Origin: Delphinapterus leucas | Lineage: Eukaryota; Chordata; Mammalia; Artiodactyla; Monodontidae | Reading direction: 5' to 3' | NCBI RefSeq assembly: GCF_002288925.2 | Contig: NW_022097996.1 | Coordinates: forward strand, 6,008,686 to 6,072,685 | DNA length: 64,000 bases | In this document: piece by piece, positions 31,216 to 42,742 of the stretch | Numbering within the stretch: the first letter of the stretch is position 1 | Layout: every line of letters begins with the position of its first letter | The notes under the pieces: generated by a model | The model's database searches: none | Told to the model about the DNA's origin: nothing | The model's input: the letters and a program-made list of their open reading frames with translations, nothing else | Position numbers and translations under genes: made by a program

Positions 31216-32088
31216 CCCACCATATGAAGGATTACTTATTACTGATTAAACATTTAGCTATTTTTTTGCAAGGTGGCTTCAGTCAAAGTATTTGGGGGTC
31301 ACCTCATTAATAGTCAATGTGTCCCAACAACAGGCATCCATGTTATTGTATATTTGTGACATCTGATCATCCTCAAATGAGGAAAGGAGTAAGAGACAGG
31401 GCACCTCTCTGCAAACTTGATGGAGAGATGCCTGGCTGCCCTGAGCGGTTTTCTTTCTGGAGAGCTTAATGCGCGTCGAATTCCTTGCCTTGCAGTGGTT
31501 ATGTGCTCAGATATTTTTACTGTGTACCCTCTGGGGCCTCATGCAGCCTTCCTCCCCCACTACACAGCCACACGCCTCAGCACAATCAGAAAGCTCATTT
31601 CTTTGCTAAAATCACAGTAACCCTCCCAGACCTGGGAGATGGGAAGTGCTGGGGGGAGAGACATGGCTCATCCCTTTGTTCAGCTGGCCTGCATTTTCTG
31701 CCAGTCCCCGCAGAGAGCTTGAAGAGGCCCGTAGCATGGGCTCCACGACCTCCTCTGACATGCCGTGTCCTCTCTGTCGCAGGAAAGGCTCCAGCTTTTA
31801 TTTGAAAATCGGTCCTGCAGTACGTCCAAGCTCTGAAGAGGAGACAGCTGTTAAGGGCGGGCACTGTTCCCTCTTGGGGATTGGTCAGTCTTGAATGGCC
31901 TGCTCCCCCGCCCTCCAATCTGGGTGTCCTAGTGGAGGCTGAGGCCTCACAGGCTACAGCCCCTGCAGCTGGATACCCCCTCTGTCCATGGTGGACGATA
32001 CTTTAAGGGATGAAGCTTTGTGGCCTGGAGATCTTTTTGCCTTTGCCCTCTTTGCAAGCCACGCCACTTACATAATTGCTAAGAGGCA
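31216..32088. other. Non-coding DNA, no gene seen
   Basis: A GC-richer stretch at about 31620-31990 carries overlapping frames on both strands (up to 107 codons) with no domain. An acceptor-like 'ctctctgtcgcag' ends at 31782, but no downstream donor makes an exon convincing. Confidence 0.5.
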
Positions 32089-32406
32089 CTTATTTACAAA
32101 ACAGAAAGAGAGCCACAGATGTAGAAAATAAACCTATGGTTACCAGAGGGAAAACAGGGATGGGGGGAGGGATGAATTGGGAGATTGGGATTGACACATA
32201 CACACTACTATATACAAACTAGGTAACTCATAAGGACCTACTGTGTAGCACAGGGAACTCTACTCAGTACTCTGTAATGGCCCGTATGGGAAAAGAATCT
32301 AAAAAGAGTGGATAGATGTATATGTATAACTGATTCACTTTGCTGTACACCTGAAACTGACACAGTATTGTAAACCAACTAGACTCCAATAAAATTTTTT
32401 TAAAAA
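32089..32406 (+). mobile_element. Cetartiodactyl LINE-1 3' end, sense strand
   Basis: This is the only sense-oriented young L1 end in the window: 'cctatggttaccagaggg', 'ctgtgtagcacagggaactctactcag', 'ctgattcactttgctgtacacctgaaactgacac', 'ccaactagactccaataaaa' with its AATAAA signal, then an A tail. Flanks share AAGAGGCA (32081-32088 and 32407-32414). Confidence 0.92.
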
Positions 32407-33457
32407 AAGAGGCAGGTGCCTGGACTCAGGTAACCATTGCCATGTTTTGTGACCTTTAGTCTTATCTTTGTTAGTTAAAGTAGGCGTAACAATAGTACCT
32501 AACTGTTAAGTGAACTAAGATGCTGTGTCTATTGCCTTTGGCACATCGTAGGCACTGCAATACACGTGTTTTACTTCAGATAGTCACAAAAATAAGTCCT
32601 GATTCAGATGTGAAGAGCTTCACAATCATGTACCTTCTCCTGGCGGCACACAGGTGCCTCGGTGCTGGTGGAGATGCAGGTTGAGCCCCTCCATCCTGGT
32701 TCCGGTGACTCTGCTTTGGGCTCGCTGGGTCCTACCCTTGCTCCGTGGGTTTAAACCGCTGCTGGTTTGAACAAGTGCAGGGAGCCTGGCCCGGGGGGAG
32801 TGGTGGAGAGTGGCAGGATTTTCTTCGTTGGTTTCTCAAGGAGCCATAACTCTTTCAGATTCACTGCTCACATATGGCTTCCAAGCAGGCCTGGCGGTTT
32901 CCATCCATGGTGCAGGCTGAGAAAGGTAGGGTCTGGAAATCTCATAAAAGCTGACCGAGTGGTAAAGGAAAATCAATCTTCTCCTGCTTTGGACCAAGTT
33001 GATGAGACTCATTCTCCCTGATTCTCCATAAATTGGAACAAGGCTTAGGACACTAATCCTACTGTAATACCATTTGAAGACGAACACTGACATTTGTGAC
33101 ATTTAAATAACAGTTCAGGTCTGCTATTAAACCAGGGCCTCCAACTGTTTAACCTTTGCCCTTGTGTACTATTACCCTTGGTCCAGTGCATGCAAATGTA
33201 TTTATTAATGCATTTCAGCTTTCCGATGACACATGCTTGTTTCATCTTGCTGGCTACATTGCTTCTGTGAACTGTGCTACACCAAATGCAAACTTTATTT
33301 TCAAACTTTTAAATGTGATACCTTCCGAGGCTCTCTCTTAGATCATTTTTATAGAGTTAAAGCTAAATAAAAGTTGAGGCAATTACCCAGAAATCTTCCT
33401 GTGGGTGGAAGAAAGTGTATATCTGGAACTAAAACTAGAGAAACCTAAAGGCATCCT
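32407..33457. other. Non-coding DNA, possible MIR remnant
   Basis: About 32440-32570 may be a decayed sense MIR ('aacaatagtacctaactg', 'gcacatcgtaggcactgcaatac'). The rest has no recognised gene or repeat. Confidence 0.45.
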
Positions 33458-33565
33458 TTCATTCAACAAAATTTCACAAGTGCTTTTTATGTATCACATA
33501 CAGTGTTAGATCTAGTAGGAAGAAGATGTGCCTCTTGCCTTTAAAGAACTGTAGCTACGTGATTT
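33458..33565 (-). mobile_element. Short L2 LINE fragment
   Basis: 'ctttcattcaacaaaatttcacaagtgctttttatgtatcacatacagtg' then 'tctagtaggaag' and 'cttgcctttaaagaactg' follow the antisense L2 3'-end order. Confidence 0.7.
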
Positions 33566-34009
33566 GTGACCCTGCTCAAGGAGTTCTTCACCTTAACTTG
33601 TATGCATCTTACCTTAGTCTTTGCTTAATTGCACTGACAAAATCTCGACTGGTTTCCGAAAAGCAGATTCTCATTTAGTTAAAATCACGTTAATTAGTGA
33701 ATTAGAGACTGGGGGATATGGATCTTTTCCACTTAGATATGATATTTTTAAAAAGATAGTGTTGGTCTTAAAAATCAGGAATAACCTTCTCTTCATTCTT
33801 GGATATTTTTCTAAACAAGAGAAAATGCTTTCTGCTTTGTTCTTTCTCATCACACACCGTTTCCTGAGCGGTGACAAATCTGCTCCACGTCTCGTGGAAA
33901 ATCAGGGTCACTTTGCTATTAGGATCACTTGGAAGCCTGAGATTCTAGTTTGGCTTTGTGTAAAGCTAGTCCCAGCCTGGTTGGCACCTGAGAGACCCAA
34001 CCTGGATGA
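33566..34009. other. AT-rich non-coding interval
   Basis: The 177-codon frame starting at 33621 runs from this unique DNA into the MIR at 34010. Its sequence has no domain and its second half is repeat-derived, so it is not called as a gene. Confidence 0.55.
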
Positions 34010-34195
34010 CCGGTCCTGCCAGTTTCTAGATGTGCGAAATTCAGCAAGATGCTTCACTTCATGGGCCTCGGTTTCCTCATCCATAAAATGGGCTACTTGT
34101 ACTTCCCTTGCTGAGTTGTTGGGAAGATCAGAGAAAATAATTCTGGGAAGATAGACAACATAGAGCCTGGCACACAGCGGCCCCTGTTCTGGTCC
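34010..34195 (+). mobile_element. MIR SINE fragment
   Basis: Sense MIR: 'tcagcaagatgcttcacttc', 'gggcctcggtttcctcatccataaaatggg', 'ttgctgagttgttgggaagatcagag', 'agagcctggcacacagcgg'. Confidence 0.8.
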
Positions 34196-34277
34196 CCATG
34201 CTTTATACTGCCCCTACCCCACTTCATCCCTGCTCTAGCTTTGCCTCTGGTCACAGCTCAACCTTTCCCTTCCAGGC

Positions 34278-34488
34278 CAGTGGTTCTAAACCAGGAGCAA
34301 TTCTGTCCAGAAGACACACTAAATGTCAGGAGACTTTGTTGTTACGATTTTAGGGGGAAATGCTACTTGCATCTAGTTGGGAGAGGCCCAGACATGCTGC
34401 TAGACACCCTATAATGCATAGGAAATCCTCTCCCTTCCCCCCAGGAAAGACCCATCCAGAGCAGTGGTCCTGAGGTTAAGAAACCCTG
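34278..34488 (+). mobile_element. Non-autonomous hAT-type DNA transposon
   Basis: It begins CAGTGGTTCTAAACC and ends GGTTAAGAAACCCTG. The ends are imperfect inverted repeats (12 of 15 positions by my count). The interior 'gtcaggagactttgttg', 'gctacttgcatctagttgggagaggcc', 'catgctgctagacaccctataatgcatagg' matches a common mammalian hAT-derived repeat. The 8-bp flanks are only partly alike, as expected for an old insertion. Confidence 0.75.
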
Positions 34489-35559
34489 CTCTGGGTCCCT
34501 GGGACCCTAACATTCTCTCCCAAACAGCCCATTTCCAGGGTCTGTTCTCCTCATCACCTGGTCACATGCGAGTGGCTATTTGAGAGAGATGTGGGAAAAC
34601 CTTGGGTGTGTGGAATGGGGTGTCCACATGCTTCTGTGAGCCCCACCCCGCCCAGATGCCTGGGGTGGACAAGAAGGCAGTGGCTCTCAAGCCAGCTCTC
34701 TCACGTTCCAATGTGGATCTCACAGGAAGCCGAGGACCCTCCATTACAACTTGGCCTTCCAAGTCGTTACGAAGGGACATCTGTCAAGGTCAGGTGATAA
34801 AATATATTTTATTCGACAGTTTGTAAGCTTGATGAATCACTTTAAATATTCAGACATACGACATGAGGACCTCTGTTTGCTTTCTTGCTCTGGGTCCCAC
34901 AAAAGTTAGGGATGGGCGAGCCAGTTCGATTTCTAAAACTTTGCGCCCTTCCCTCTGCGTGGCCGCGCTTCCTTGGTTCCCCCTTCAGAATTGGTTCTAA
35001 GAGCTTCCCTGTACTCGAGGCAGATGCTGAGCAGTGGCTCAGTTGCCGTGGGCTCAGCACCAGTCTGTTTCGGTTGCTAGTTTGTTCCAGAATTGGTGAT
35101 CTTTTCTGTAGTTGAAATACTTACGGTGACCATCCTCACGGTGACCTCTTTGCCTAAGGGCTTCACTTCAGCTCAGGCCTGGGCCGCTAGCAGTCATGTT
35201 TTTAGTACATCTGATGCAAGCAAGGCCTTCAGAATCTCTTCCAGGGAATCACTTTCCGTACAGTGTCAGTGCTGTAAACGCGAGAGCTGCCATGGGACAG
35301 CCATCTTTGACCATGAGGAAAGGTGGTAGGAGAGAAAGCAAGAGAGAGACAGAGACCTGCCTGGGTTCTCGATGGCTTTCCAGCCCTGCAACTGTCTCTG
35401 GGATCCATTAGATACCTCAGTTCCTTCCAAGAAATTCTTTTGATTGCTTAAGCTGGATTGAGTTAGTCTCTGTTATACACATAACACATAACCACAATAA
35501 GACCCCATCTTTTAAGTCCCTCTTTTGGTACCTTGCCTCAAACCTTGGAGCTCTTCTTT
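34489..35559. other. Non-coding DNA, no gene seen
   Basis: Moderate GC with several overlapping frames of 68-78 codons on both strands and no domains. A purine-rich 'gagagaaagcaagagagagacagag' stretch lies at 35332-35356. Confidence 0.5.
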
Positions 35560-36165
35560 TTTAAATTTTTTTAAAAAGTTGAAGTATAGCTGATTTACAG
35601 TGTTGTGTTAATTACTGCCGTACAGAAAAGTGATTCAGTTATACATATACATACATTCTTTTTTTTACATATTCTTTTCCATTGTGGCTTATCATGGGAT
35701 ACTGAACCTAGTTGTGCTCTACAGTAGGACCTTGTTGTTTATCCATCCTATATAAAAGCTTGCGTCTAATAACCCCAGCCTTCCAGTCCAGCCCTTCCCC
35801 AACCCCCTCCCCCTTGGAAACCACAAGTCTGTTCTCTACGTCTGTGAGTCTGCTCTGCTTCGTAGATAATTTCATTTGTGTCATATTTTAGATTCCACAC
35901 ATAAGTGACATCGTATGGTGTTTGTCCTTCTCTTTCTGACTTACTTCACTTAGTATGATCATCTCTAGGTTCATCCATGTTGCTGCACCTGGCATCATTT
36001 CATTCTTTTTTTGTGGCTGAGTAATATTCCATTGTATATATGTACCACACCTTCTTTATCCATGTTGAGGGACATTTAGGTTGCTTCCATGTCTTGGCTA
36101 TTGTAAATAGTGCTGCAGTTAACACTGGGGTGCATGCATCTTTTTGAATTCTAGTTTTGTCCGAG
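35560..36165 (-). mobile_element. 5'-truncated LINE-1 3' end (about 600 bp)
   Basis: A T-rich tail is followed by the antisense 3' UTR ('gttgaagtatagctgatttacagtgttgtg'), then antisense late ORF2 ('ttactcacttagtatgatcatctctaggttcatccatg'-type, 'gctgagtaatattccattgtatatatgtaccac', 'ggctattgtaaatagtgctgcag'). It ends near 'ttttgaattctag'. Target-site duplication weak or lost. Confidence 0.9.
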
Positions 36166-36699
36166 CTGTGCTTGTTCTCACCAGTGCACTCGCCGCCTGT
36201 GCCGTGGACGGAGCCTGCTGCTAGCTGTCACACTTTGCCCATCAGCAGGACCCTTCCTGATCGCTTGCAGGTGGGATCGACTCCTTGGAGCTGTCCCGCA
36301 TCAGTGGGTAGGTTTGGTGTTGGACCCGCCTCCTTTGAGTTGCAAGAAGCAGGACCATTCAGGCCTTGTCCTTCAGTGTCATGTGCTTTTTCTCTAGGAA
36401 TCTGCAGTTTACAACTGTGTCTACCTGCTTCTAGAGATACAGACAAGACTCCCCCAAATAAATAGATAATTGCATTTGGGAAATTTTTGTAGAGCAGAGG
36501 AGGAAACCAATTTTCACCTGGACATGTACAGTTTATTAGATGTAATCTTGAATACATATCACTGCAGAAAAACTGACAGGAGAATGTATAAACGAGTATT
36601 CAGATGCTGCTGGTACAGCAGCCTAGCTCAGAGGACACGGGCGGTGTTGTGAATCAGAGTATGTGTGCATGTGAGTGAGTGTGGGTGGGTGTAAGTGTG
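36166..36699. other. Non-coding DNA, no gene seen
   Basis: The frames at 36157-36465 (+) and 36557-36228 (-) overlap on opposite strands and lack domains. A GTGGGTG-rich patch lies at about 36669-36697. Confidence 0.5.
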
Positions 36700-36835
36700 T
36701 GAACCTGCTACTTTCCAAGATCTTTATGTGTGTTTCCTCACTGAATCCTCATGACAACCACATGTAGTAGGTCTTGTTATTTCCATTTTTACAAATAAGA
36801 AAACCGGAGCCCCTGTTAATGGTGAAGGTAGTTTG
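36700..36835 (-). mobile_element. MIR SINE fragment
   Basis: Antisense MIR: 'gtgtttcctcactgaatcctcatgacaacc', 'gtagtaggtcttgttatttccatttttacaaataagaaaacc'. Confidence 0.75.
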
Positions 36836-36901
36836 AATTCAGGTATGAGGGTAGTAGTAAGGAACTCTAGTTGGGAGATATGGAAACCAGTGGTTTTCTT
36901 A

Positions 36902-37018
36902 TTTTTTTTTGGCCTCTCCGCATGGCATGTGGGACCCTAGTTCCCCAACCAGGGATCAAACCTGTACCCCCTCCATGGGAAGCACGGAGTCTTAACCACT
37001 GGACCGTCAGGGAAGTCC
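36902..37018 (-). mobile_element. CHR-family SINE, short form
   Basis: 'ttttttttggcctctccgcatggcatgtggg', 'agttccccaaccagggatcaaacc', 'gagtcttaaccactggaccgtcagggaagtcc'. Flanking 15-mers CCAGTGGTTTTCTTA (36887-36901) and CCAGTAGTTTTCTTA (37019-37033) differ at one base. Confidence 0.94.
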
Positions 37019-37033
37019 CCAGTAGTTTTCTTA

Positions 37034-37446
37034 CAGAAGAGAATTGTTGGGAATGTCTGTTTTTATCTGTTTGTGTCATGCCAAAAATTAGGTTCTAAGA
37101 AGCCACTTAGAAATTTTTATGTTGCTTAACTATTGCGGCCTGCAGACTCACCTGAGACGTTTCGTTTTTTCTTTCCTCTCTGTTTGTTCACCTGAGGATT
37201 TAAGCCTACTTCCAAGAGATTCAGTTGATTCATTAATACAGCCAAATTTTTGTGCAAAGAAGTCCAAGTGGCTTTGAGACGTAGTGTAGTTAAGACGACT
37301 GACTGGGTGCTTCCTCTCCCTCCTGTCTTTGCTGATATTGCTTTTAGTTTCCCCTCTGTTGTTTGTCCTTCTTTTCCTTCTCAGTTTTATCCAGGCTGCT
37401 CAATCAATGTCTATCCGTTTATATGGCTTTGTCTAAAGTTTTCTTT
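37034..37446. other. Non-coding interval
   Basis: No gene or repeat recognised; it ends in a T/C-rich stretch. Confidence 0.5.
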
Positions 37447-37486
37447 CTTTTTTATTGAAGTATAGTTGATTTACAATGTTGTGTTA
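37447..37486 (-). mobile_element. Extremely 5'-truncated LINE-1 (about 40 bp)
   Basis: Only 'ttttttattgaagtatagttgatttacaatgttgtgttag' remains, the last bases of the L1 3' UTR in antisense. Flanks 'aagttttctt' (left) and 'aaattttctt' (right) look like a target-site duplication, so this may be a complete tiny insertion. Confidence 0.8.
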
Positions 37487-40461
37487 GCAAAATTTTCTTA
37501 CGTATAGACTCAGGATGGCTGTCTGGCTAATCTGATCATCTATACTAATATAATTAAGATGACTTAAAAAAAAAAAGGCAAACTAATTCCAAAAGTCAAT
37601 TCTTTAACCCCTTATACATTCTGTTTATGTTTTCAGCCTGGTCATAATTTTAAATTCAAGAATTGAACCAAATTATAGATCTATGTATAAAAAAGATGTT
37701 TAGAATAAGTTTGTCATAGTACAGAGGATTGTACGCCAACTGTTTTAGGACTTAATTTTGTTTATTCCTAAAATATCCAGTCTAATGGACATATCCAAGA
37801 TCATTTAAATAGGGAAGTTTTACCATGGTTGTTGACAAATTAGATTTTTTTCCCCAAAATTACCATGTGTTTTAATCAATAACTGGGAAGATTTAAAGTC
37901 TTACACATTCTACTAGTTATGGAAGAAAATTAAAGGACTAAAGACCCACGTCTTTTCTACCCACAGTAGAAAAAAATGATGAATCTTTTCATCACTCAGC
38001 ATCATGGGATGCTCGAAATACATTGTGCTTTTTCCGCCTTGGAGTTATTTATTGGCCAGAGGGGAGGGTGGACAGAACTTCTTTTGAAGTTAAACATCTT
38101 GCCTGGATGAGCAGATATGTTGCATCAAATCACAGTAATAAAAAGACAAAATGCTTTATTAAATCTTCTTTATCACTATATTGTGCTCCAATAGAATGAT
38201 CTAATTAAAGACACAGTGGAGCCTCTTTCATGTGAAGAGGAGTTCAGAGGCTTTTGTTATTAAAAGGTTTGCACAGAAACAAATACATTGCTGTCTTGCT
38301 TCCAAGTTTCTCAGGGGTGCCTCCTTCCTGTTTTGCTCTAATAATTATGGATGTCTTGTCTGCCACTCTGAGGCTTGATACTAACTTGTCCTTTTCATCT
38401 TCAAAGTACCTGCAAGGCATTTACATGATTCATATTCATAATACCACTCTGAGGTAGGCACTGGAAGTGCTGTTCTTTTCTCAGATACGGAAACAAAAGA
38501 AAAGAATTGAGGGTGGTATTTATGTGATGCTGCTGATGAGCACTTTGCTTTCTGGTTCTGAGCTCCCAAATATCCAAGCTGGTGCCTTTCCCTGACATCT
38601 CTGTCCGTTGCTGCCAATTCATTCCACATAACGTGAGACTTCCTTGAGCCATCCCACTAATGGCCATCATCGTCATGGGAAAAATGTACACAAATCAGGG
38701 AGAGCAGTAATTGGGACCGCCCCTTGATTAGAGTCTCTCTAGGTCCTCTTGATTTAACGAGCATTCACGAGGTGCTGAACGGCGTTTTAAAATTCCTGAA
38801 TGATATCCTTCTTGCATAAGGGCTTCACTCAAGTTGGGCTACATTACAGATCAAAAACTAGCAGCTGTCTATAGCTAATCTTAATTGGCCGGCCACGTTG
38901 TTTCATAATTTTCTCTTTGGATTTGCAGTTCTCGTGATGAGCTTGGTACTTCTTCGATCGTCACGGACACCCTCCGCTGCTTGACACAGTTGATTTTGTG
39001 TAATTTATGTTACCTGCCTAACTGCTGAAGGCTTTTGAGTTTGCTGACGAAATAGAGAGGAAGGATTATTTCTCCAAACCAAGGCAACTTCGGTAAATTG
39101 GCAAAATTGGTAAATTGTTGAATTTCTTTGACGTCAGGTCACCCCTGCCCAAAAATGATCCCTCCCCTTTTCCTGTCAAATTCGTATGCATTTATTTCAT
39201 TTAGCATTCTCAGAGGAAAGTAATCTGATAAAGGAATCCACACGGAATTGGGAATGGCTGGCCCCAGTATGATGGCTTATCCCTCTACAGCTGTTGGGAG
39301 TTTAAAAGAGAACGCTAACCCCACCCTCGTCTCTGGTATCTGCCAAGCCAATGGAATTTTTTATTTTCTTGGTGGGGGGGGGGGTGTTGGCTAACGGCGT
39401 GATTGGAATCTCTCAAGTCACATTATATAGTTGTGGTGATTAGCTTTTACACTGTGTGCATAGCATATAAGGCAAGTCCTACCCCGAAGCCTATACTTCT
39501 ATATTCAGATTTCTATGTCAGAATCTAGAAAACTGGAAGAAATTAACCGGTAAATGTTAAAAAGCCAGTCTGAAACATTGCCTGTCTCCTTAGGCTTCTC
39601 CCTGCATTAAAGAGAGAACAGGAAGAGAAGGTTCTGGGGTAGCAGCGCAAAGAGAGCCAGGCAGACCCTCTTACCCTTCTGTTCCCATTCTGAATTTGAT
39701 GCTGACCTGCCTGGCGCTGGGAGTTTCAGACGCAGATAGAGTGGAGATTTCCAGCCATGATGAATGATCTCGGACGGAGGCGCTGGTCGGGTAACAGCAA
39801 CTGTTAGTGAGAAACGTGAAGCATTCCGGTGGTGACTTATTCCAGGATGGACCTGCAGGCAGGAGGGGTGAGGTGAGGGCAGGAGCAGACTGCACCCCAT
39901 CACTGCCCTGAGCCCCCTAAACCTTCACTCTCCACTGTAACGTGCCCTTAGCTGAAGTAACCCGACCTAAGTCCTCAAAGGCCCAGGCAGTGCAAAAACA
40001 AGTTGCTTCCCGAGCCATGTGCATCTCAGTTAATTCCTTTGGCCTTCCATTTTTAATTTTTACAGGTTTTCAGCTTTAGTTGAACAATAATTTGTGATCA
40101 AGGTTAAATTAGAGTTTGTTTTACTTTGGGTGACATTTTCACAACTAATTTGAACTTAGGTCCCTTGTTGGAGAAATATTTACAAAGAAATAACATCAAA
40201 TTGCGTGGAATAAATGCCATGCCATTTAACTATGTAAATAGCAGCTGAGATGTTTAATTGAAAATAAAACACTGGTAAAATGTAAACATCATTTTGCTCC
40301 AGTTGCTCTGAGCAGAGGCTTCAGTGGAAGCAATGAACACAGGAACTGAGGGTGGAAGTTAGAGTTCGTGACAGGGTCCACTAGGTCTAGTGTGTCTGCA
40401 GATCTTTTCAGTAGTCACTGTATTCTTCAAGGCTGTTCAGTCCACCTTTCAAAATACACTC
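37487..40461. other. Repeat-poor non-coding interval
   Basis: About 3 kb without a recognised repeat, except perhaps a decayed MIR at 38400-38500. It contains an A-run at 37566-37577, a G-run at about 39374-39383, and a small CpG-bearing patch at 38889-38985 (see findings). T-run at 40468-40480 adjoins the next L1 piece. No coding exon seen. Confidence 0.5.
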
Positions 40462-40596
40462 ATTCATTTTTTTTTTTTCAAAAAGATCCCAAAACACGAA
40501 TTCAAAAAGTTACATGCACCCCATTGTTCCTAGCAGCACTATTTACAATTGCCAAGACCTGGAAGCAAGCTAAGTGTCCATCAACAGACACTACCT
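40462..40596 (+). mobile_element. LINE-1 ORF2 interior fragment next to a T-run
   Basis: 'gatcccaaaacacgaattcaaaaagttacatgcacccc', 'agcagcactatttacaattgccaagacctggaagcaagc', 'gtgtccatcaacagacac' is sense L1 ORF2 sequence. It lacks the downstream ORF2 end and 3' UTR but sits directly after a run of T, the signature of a minus-strand poly-A tail. Confidence 0.8.
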
Positions 40597-40926
40597 TTGC
40601 ACCCCAAGCAAAACCTTCCCAGGTCATATCTTGACAAGAGTAATATCGGAGGAAGCATACATACTTGGTTACGGGATAAGGAATGCACAATTACCTTGGG
40701 GAGAGTGGTCTAAATATATCTACTTTTTGGAAGAGGGGTCCTCTATTCCAGGTTTATAGGCTTTAATATGTGAGGATGAAATTGTAACACCTTGATCTAA
40801 AATTTAGTAGAGGTGGAAGATTATTTCAATGATCCCGACCGATTGCATATTTATCTTTAAATTACATTAATTGGAGAACTTCCATTACCTTTGTTGAAAA
40901 ACTGATCCAAAGAGGTGTTATAACAA
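40597..40926. other. Non-coding interval
   Basis: Nothing recognised. Confidence 0.5.
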
Positions 40927-41140
40927 TTATTAAGAACACAGACTCTAGAGCCGGGCTTATTGGATTAGCTAGGAACCCCCAGCAAGTTACTTAACTGTTC
41001 TGTGTTCTCATCTGTAAAACAGGTATAAAAATAATACTTAGTTCATTGGGCCATTGTAAGGCTTAAACGAGGTAACATATGACAAGTAAATAGAATAGTT
41101 CCTGGCACAGTTAGTGCTATATAAATGTAGTTATTATTCA
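40927..41140 (+). mobile_element. MIR SINE
   Basis: Sense MIR: 'taagaacacagactctagagcc', 'agcaagttacttaactgttctg', 'tctcatctgtaaaacagg', 'gggccattgtaaggcttaaacgagg', 'cctggcacagttagtgctatataaatg'. Confidence 0.85.
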
Positions 41141-41234
41141 GTTCATTAGTAAATATGCATTAAGAGCTTTTATTATTTAGCATTTGTTCATCTGCATTAA
41201 CTTTCTATATTATCATTACCTTTTATGGGAAACT

Positions 41235-41419
41235 TTTTTTTTTTTTAATTTAAATGCGGGGCATGCAGGATCTTAGTTCCCTGACCAGGGATCGAACCTG
41301 CGCCCCCTGTGTTGGTAGCGTGGAGTCTTTTTTTTTAACATCTTTATTGGAGTATAACTGCTTTACAACGGTGTGTTAAGTGGCATGGAGGCTTAACCAC
41401 TGGACCACTGGGGAAGTCC
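41235..41419 (-). mobile_element. CHR-family SINE interrupted by a tiny L1
   Basis: A T-run is followed by antisense 'gcggggcatgcaggatcttagttccctgaccagggatcgaacc'. A foreign piece (41329-41379) intervenes, then 'cttaaccactggaccactggggaagtcc'. The SINE's own target-site duplication TGGGAAACT lies at 41226-41234 and 41420-41428. Confidence 0.9.
41329..41379 (-). mobile_element. About 51-bp LINE-1 3' end nested in a SINE
   Basis: Eight T then 'aacatctttattggagtataactgctttacaacggtgtgtta' is the L1 3' terminus. The split SINE sequence is duplicated on both sides: GTAGCGTGGAGTCT (41315-41328) and GTGGCATGGAGGCT (41380-41393), 11 of 14 positions equal. Confidence 0.85.
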
Positions 41420-41460
41420 TGGGAAACTATTTTTTACTGATTTATTTTATTATTTTTTCC

Positions 41461-41792
41461 CAGCTTGATTGAGGTATGATTGAAAAAAATTATATATATT
41501 TAGGTTGTACAATGTGATTTCTAGAAAGATGTACAACGTGATGATTTAATATGCATATACATTGTAAAATGATAAGCACAATCAAGTTAATTAGCATATC
41601 TAGGATCTCACACACTTGTGTGTGTGTATGGTAAGAAAATTTAAGATCTACTAATCTCTTAGCAACTTTTAAGTATAGAATACAGTACTGTTAACTGTAA
41701 TCACCATGCTGTACATTAGGTCCTTAGAACTTACTCCTCTTACAACTGAAAGTTTGTACCCTTGGACCAACACCTCCCTATTTCCCCAGCCT
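41461..41792 (-). mobile_element. Old LINE-1 (L1M-type) 3' UTR
   Basis: Antisense L1M: 'cagcttgattgaggtatgattg', 'taggttgtacaatgtgatttctag', 'agcacaatcaagttaattagcatatc', 'gatctactaatctcttagcaac', 'ccatgctgtacattaggtcc', 'gaaagtttgtacccttggaccaacacctcc'. Confidence 0.85.
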
Positions 41793-42565
41793 CTCAGGGA
41801 AACAATTCTTTAAGGGAATAAACCTGATTTCAGATTCTCACTGCTTCATTCCCTGCAGAGAGGGTCAGGTTTTGAAGAGTTAAAATCTGATGAAAATGTA
41901 CTCATATCTGGCAAAATTCTTAGTAAGAACACTTTTTAAAAAAAAATTTAAAGGGCAGCATCTGGACTTTAGTACGCAAATATGCAATAAAATATTATTT
42001 TGACCTTTTAAAAAGTTGATCTTTATTTTATTCAAATGATAAAAATATCCTGAAGAGTAAAGTTCCATGTTGAATTGCATTTTGGCCATCATTTAGTGAA
42101 ATATGTATGTGCAAACAATGCTTGTACATTTCATACTTTGTACCAAGAAAATTAGACTATAAGCTGAGAGAATCATCTAAAGTAAAAAACCGAGAAAGGT
42201 CAGACTTCGACTCACCAAACATGGGAACCCAATTTGAAAATACCCTTTTTAGTTGAGAAATGACTGAATCTTGTGTTCTAGCATAAGGGTCAAAGAACTT
42301 AGGACAGATTATTTTGCTCCCTGTTACAGCCATGTTTTTCTGATCGGAGTTAGGCAGAACCCGGGAACCATTTGATAACCATACTGCCTGCAGCACAGAC
42401 ATCGGTGTGAGGACACATCTATTTTGTTTCCCGTTCGAGGCATTTAAGTTCCAAAGCTCAAAGTGGACTTTGCCAGAAATAGAAAATTATTCCCCCAGTT
42501 CAAAGGCTTTAATAAAAAAACAAATGAGACTAGCACATTTATAGTAAAGCTTTGTCGTGTGTGCG

Positions 42566-42608
<43 letters not shown>

Positions 42609-42742
42609 CTGTCATCCAACTTCCCTTTTATTCGTCCCCTGTCCACTTTCCATGAAGCCTCTCTGTGTGGAGTCCCAGGTAGCTGCACAGCTGGCTAAGG
42701 AGGCCAGACTCTCTCTTCTCCCGGATGTAACCATGTGATTTA
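41793..42742. other. Non-coding DNA with (GT)n
   Basis: No gene seen. A (GT)n tract with GC interruptions lies at 42556-42606. The frame at 42402-42157 (-) has no domain. Confidence 0.5.
42556..42606. repeat. (GT)n microsatellite
   Basis: About 22 dinucleotide units. The first part is interrupted by two GC units, and the last 30 bp or so are pure GT. Confidence 0.95.

Noticed and set aside
33621..34154. 177-codon plus-strand frame
   Set aside because: It begins in AT-rich unique DNA and runs through a MIR. No domain or family resemblance.
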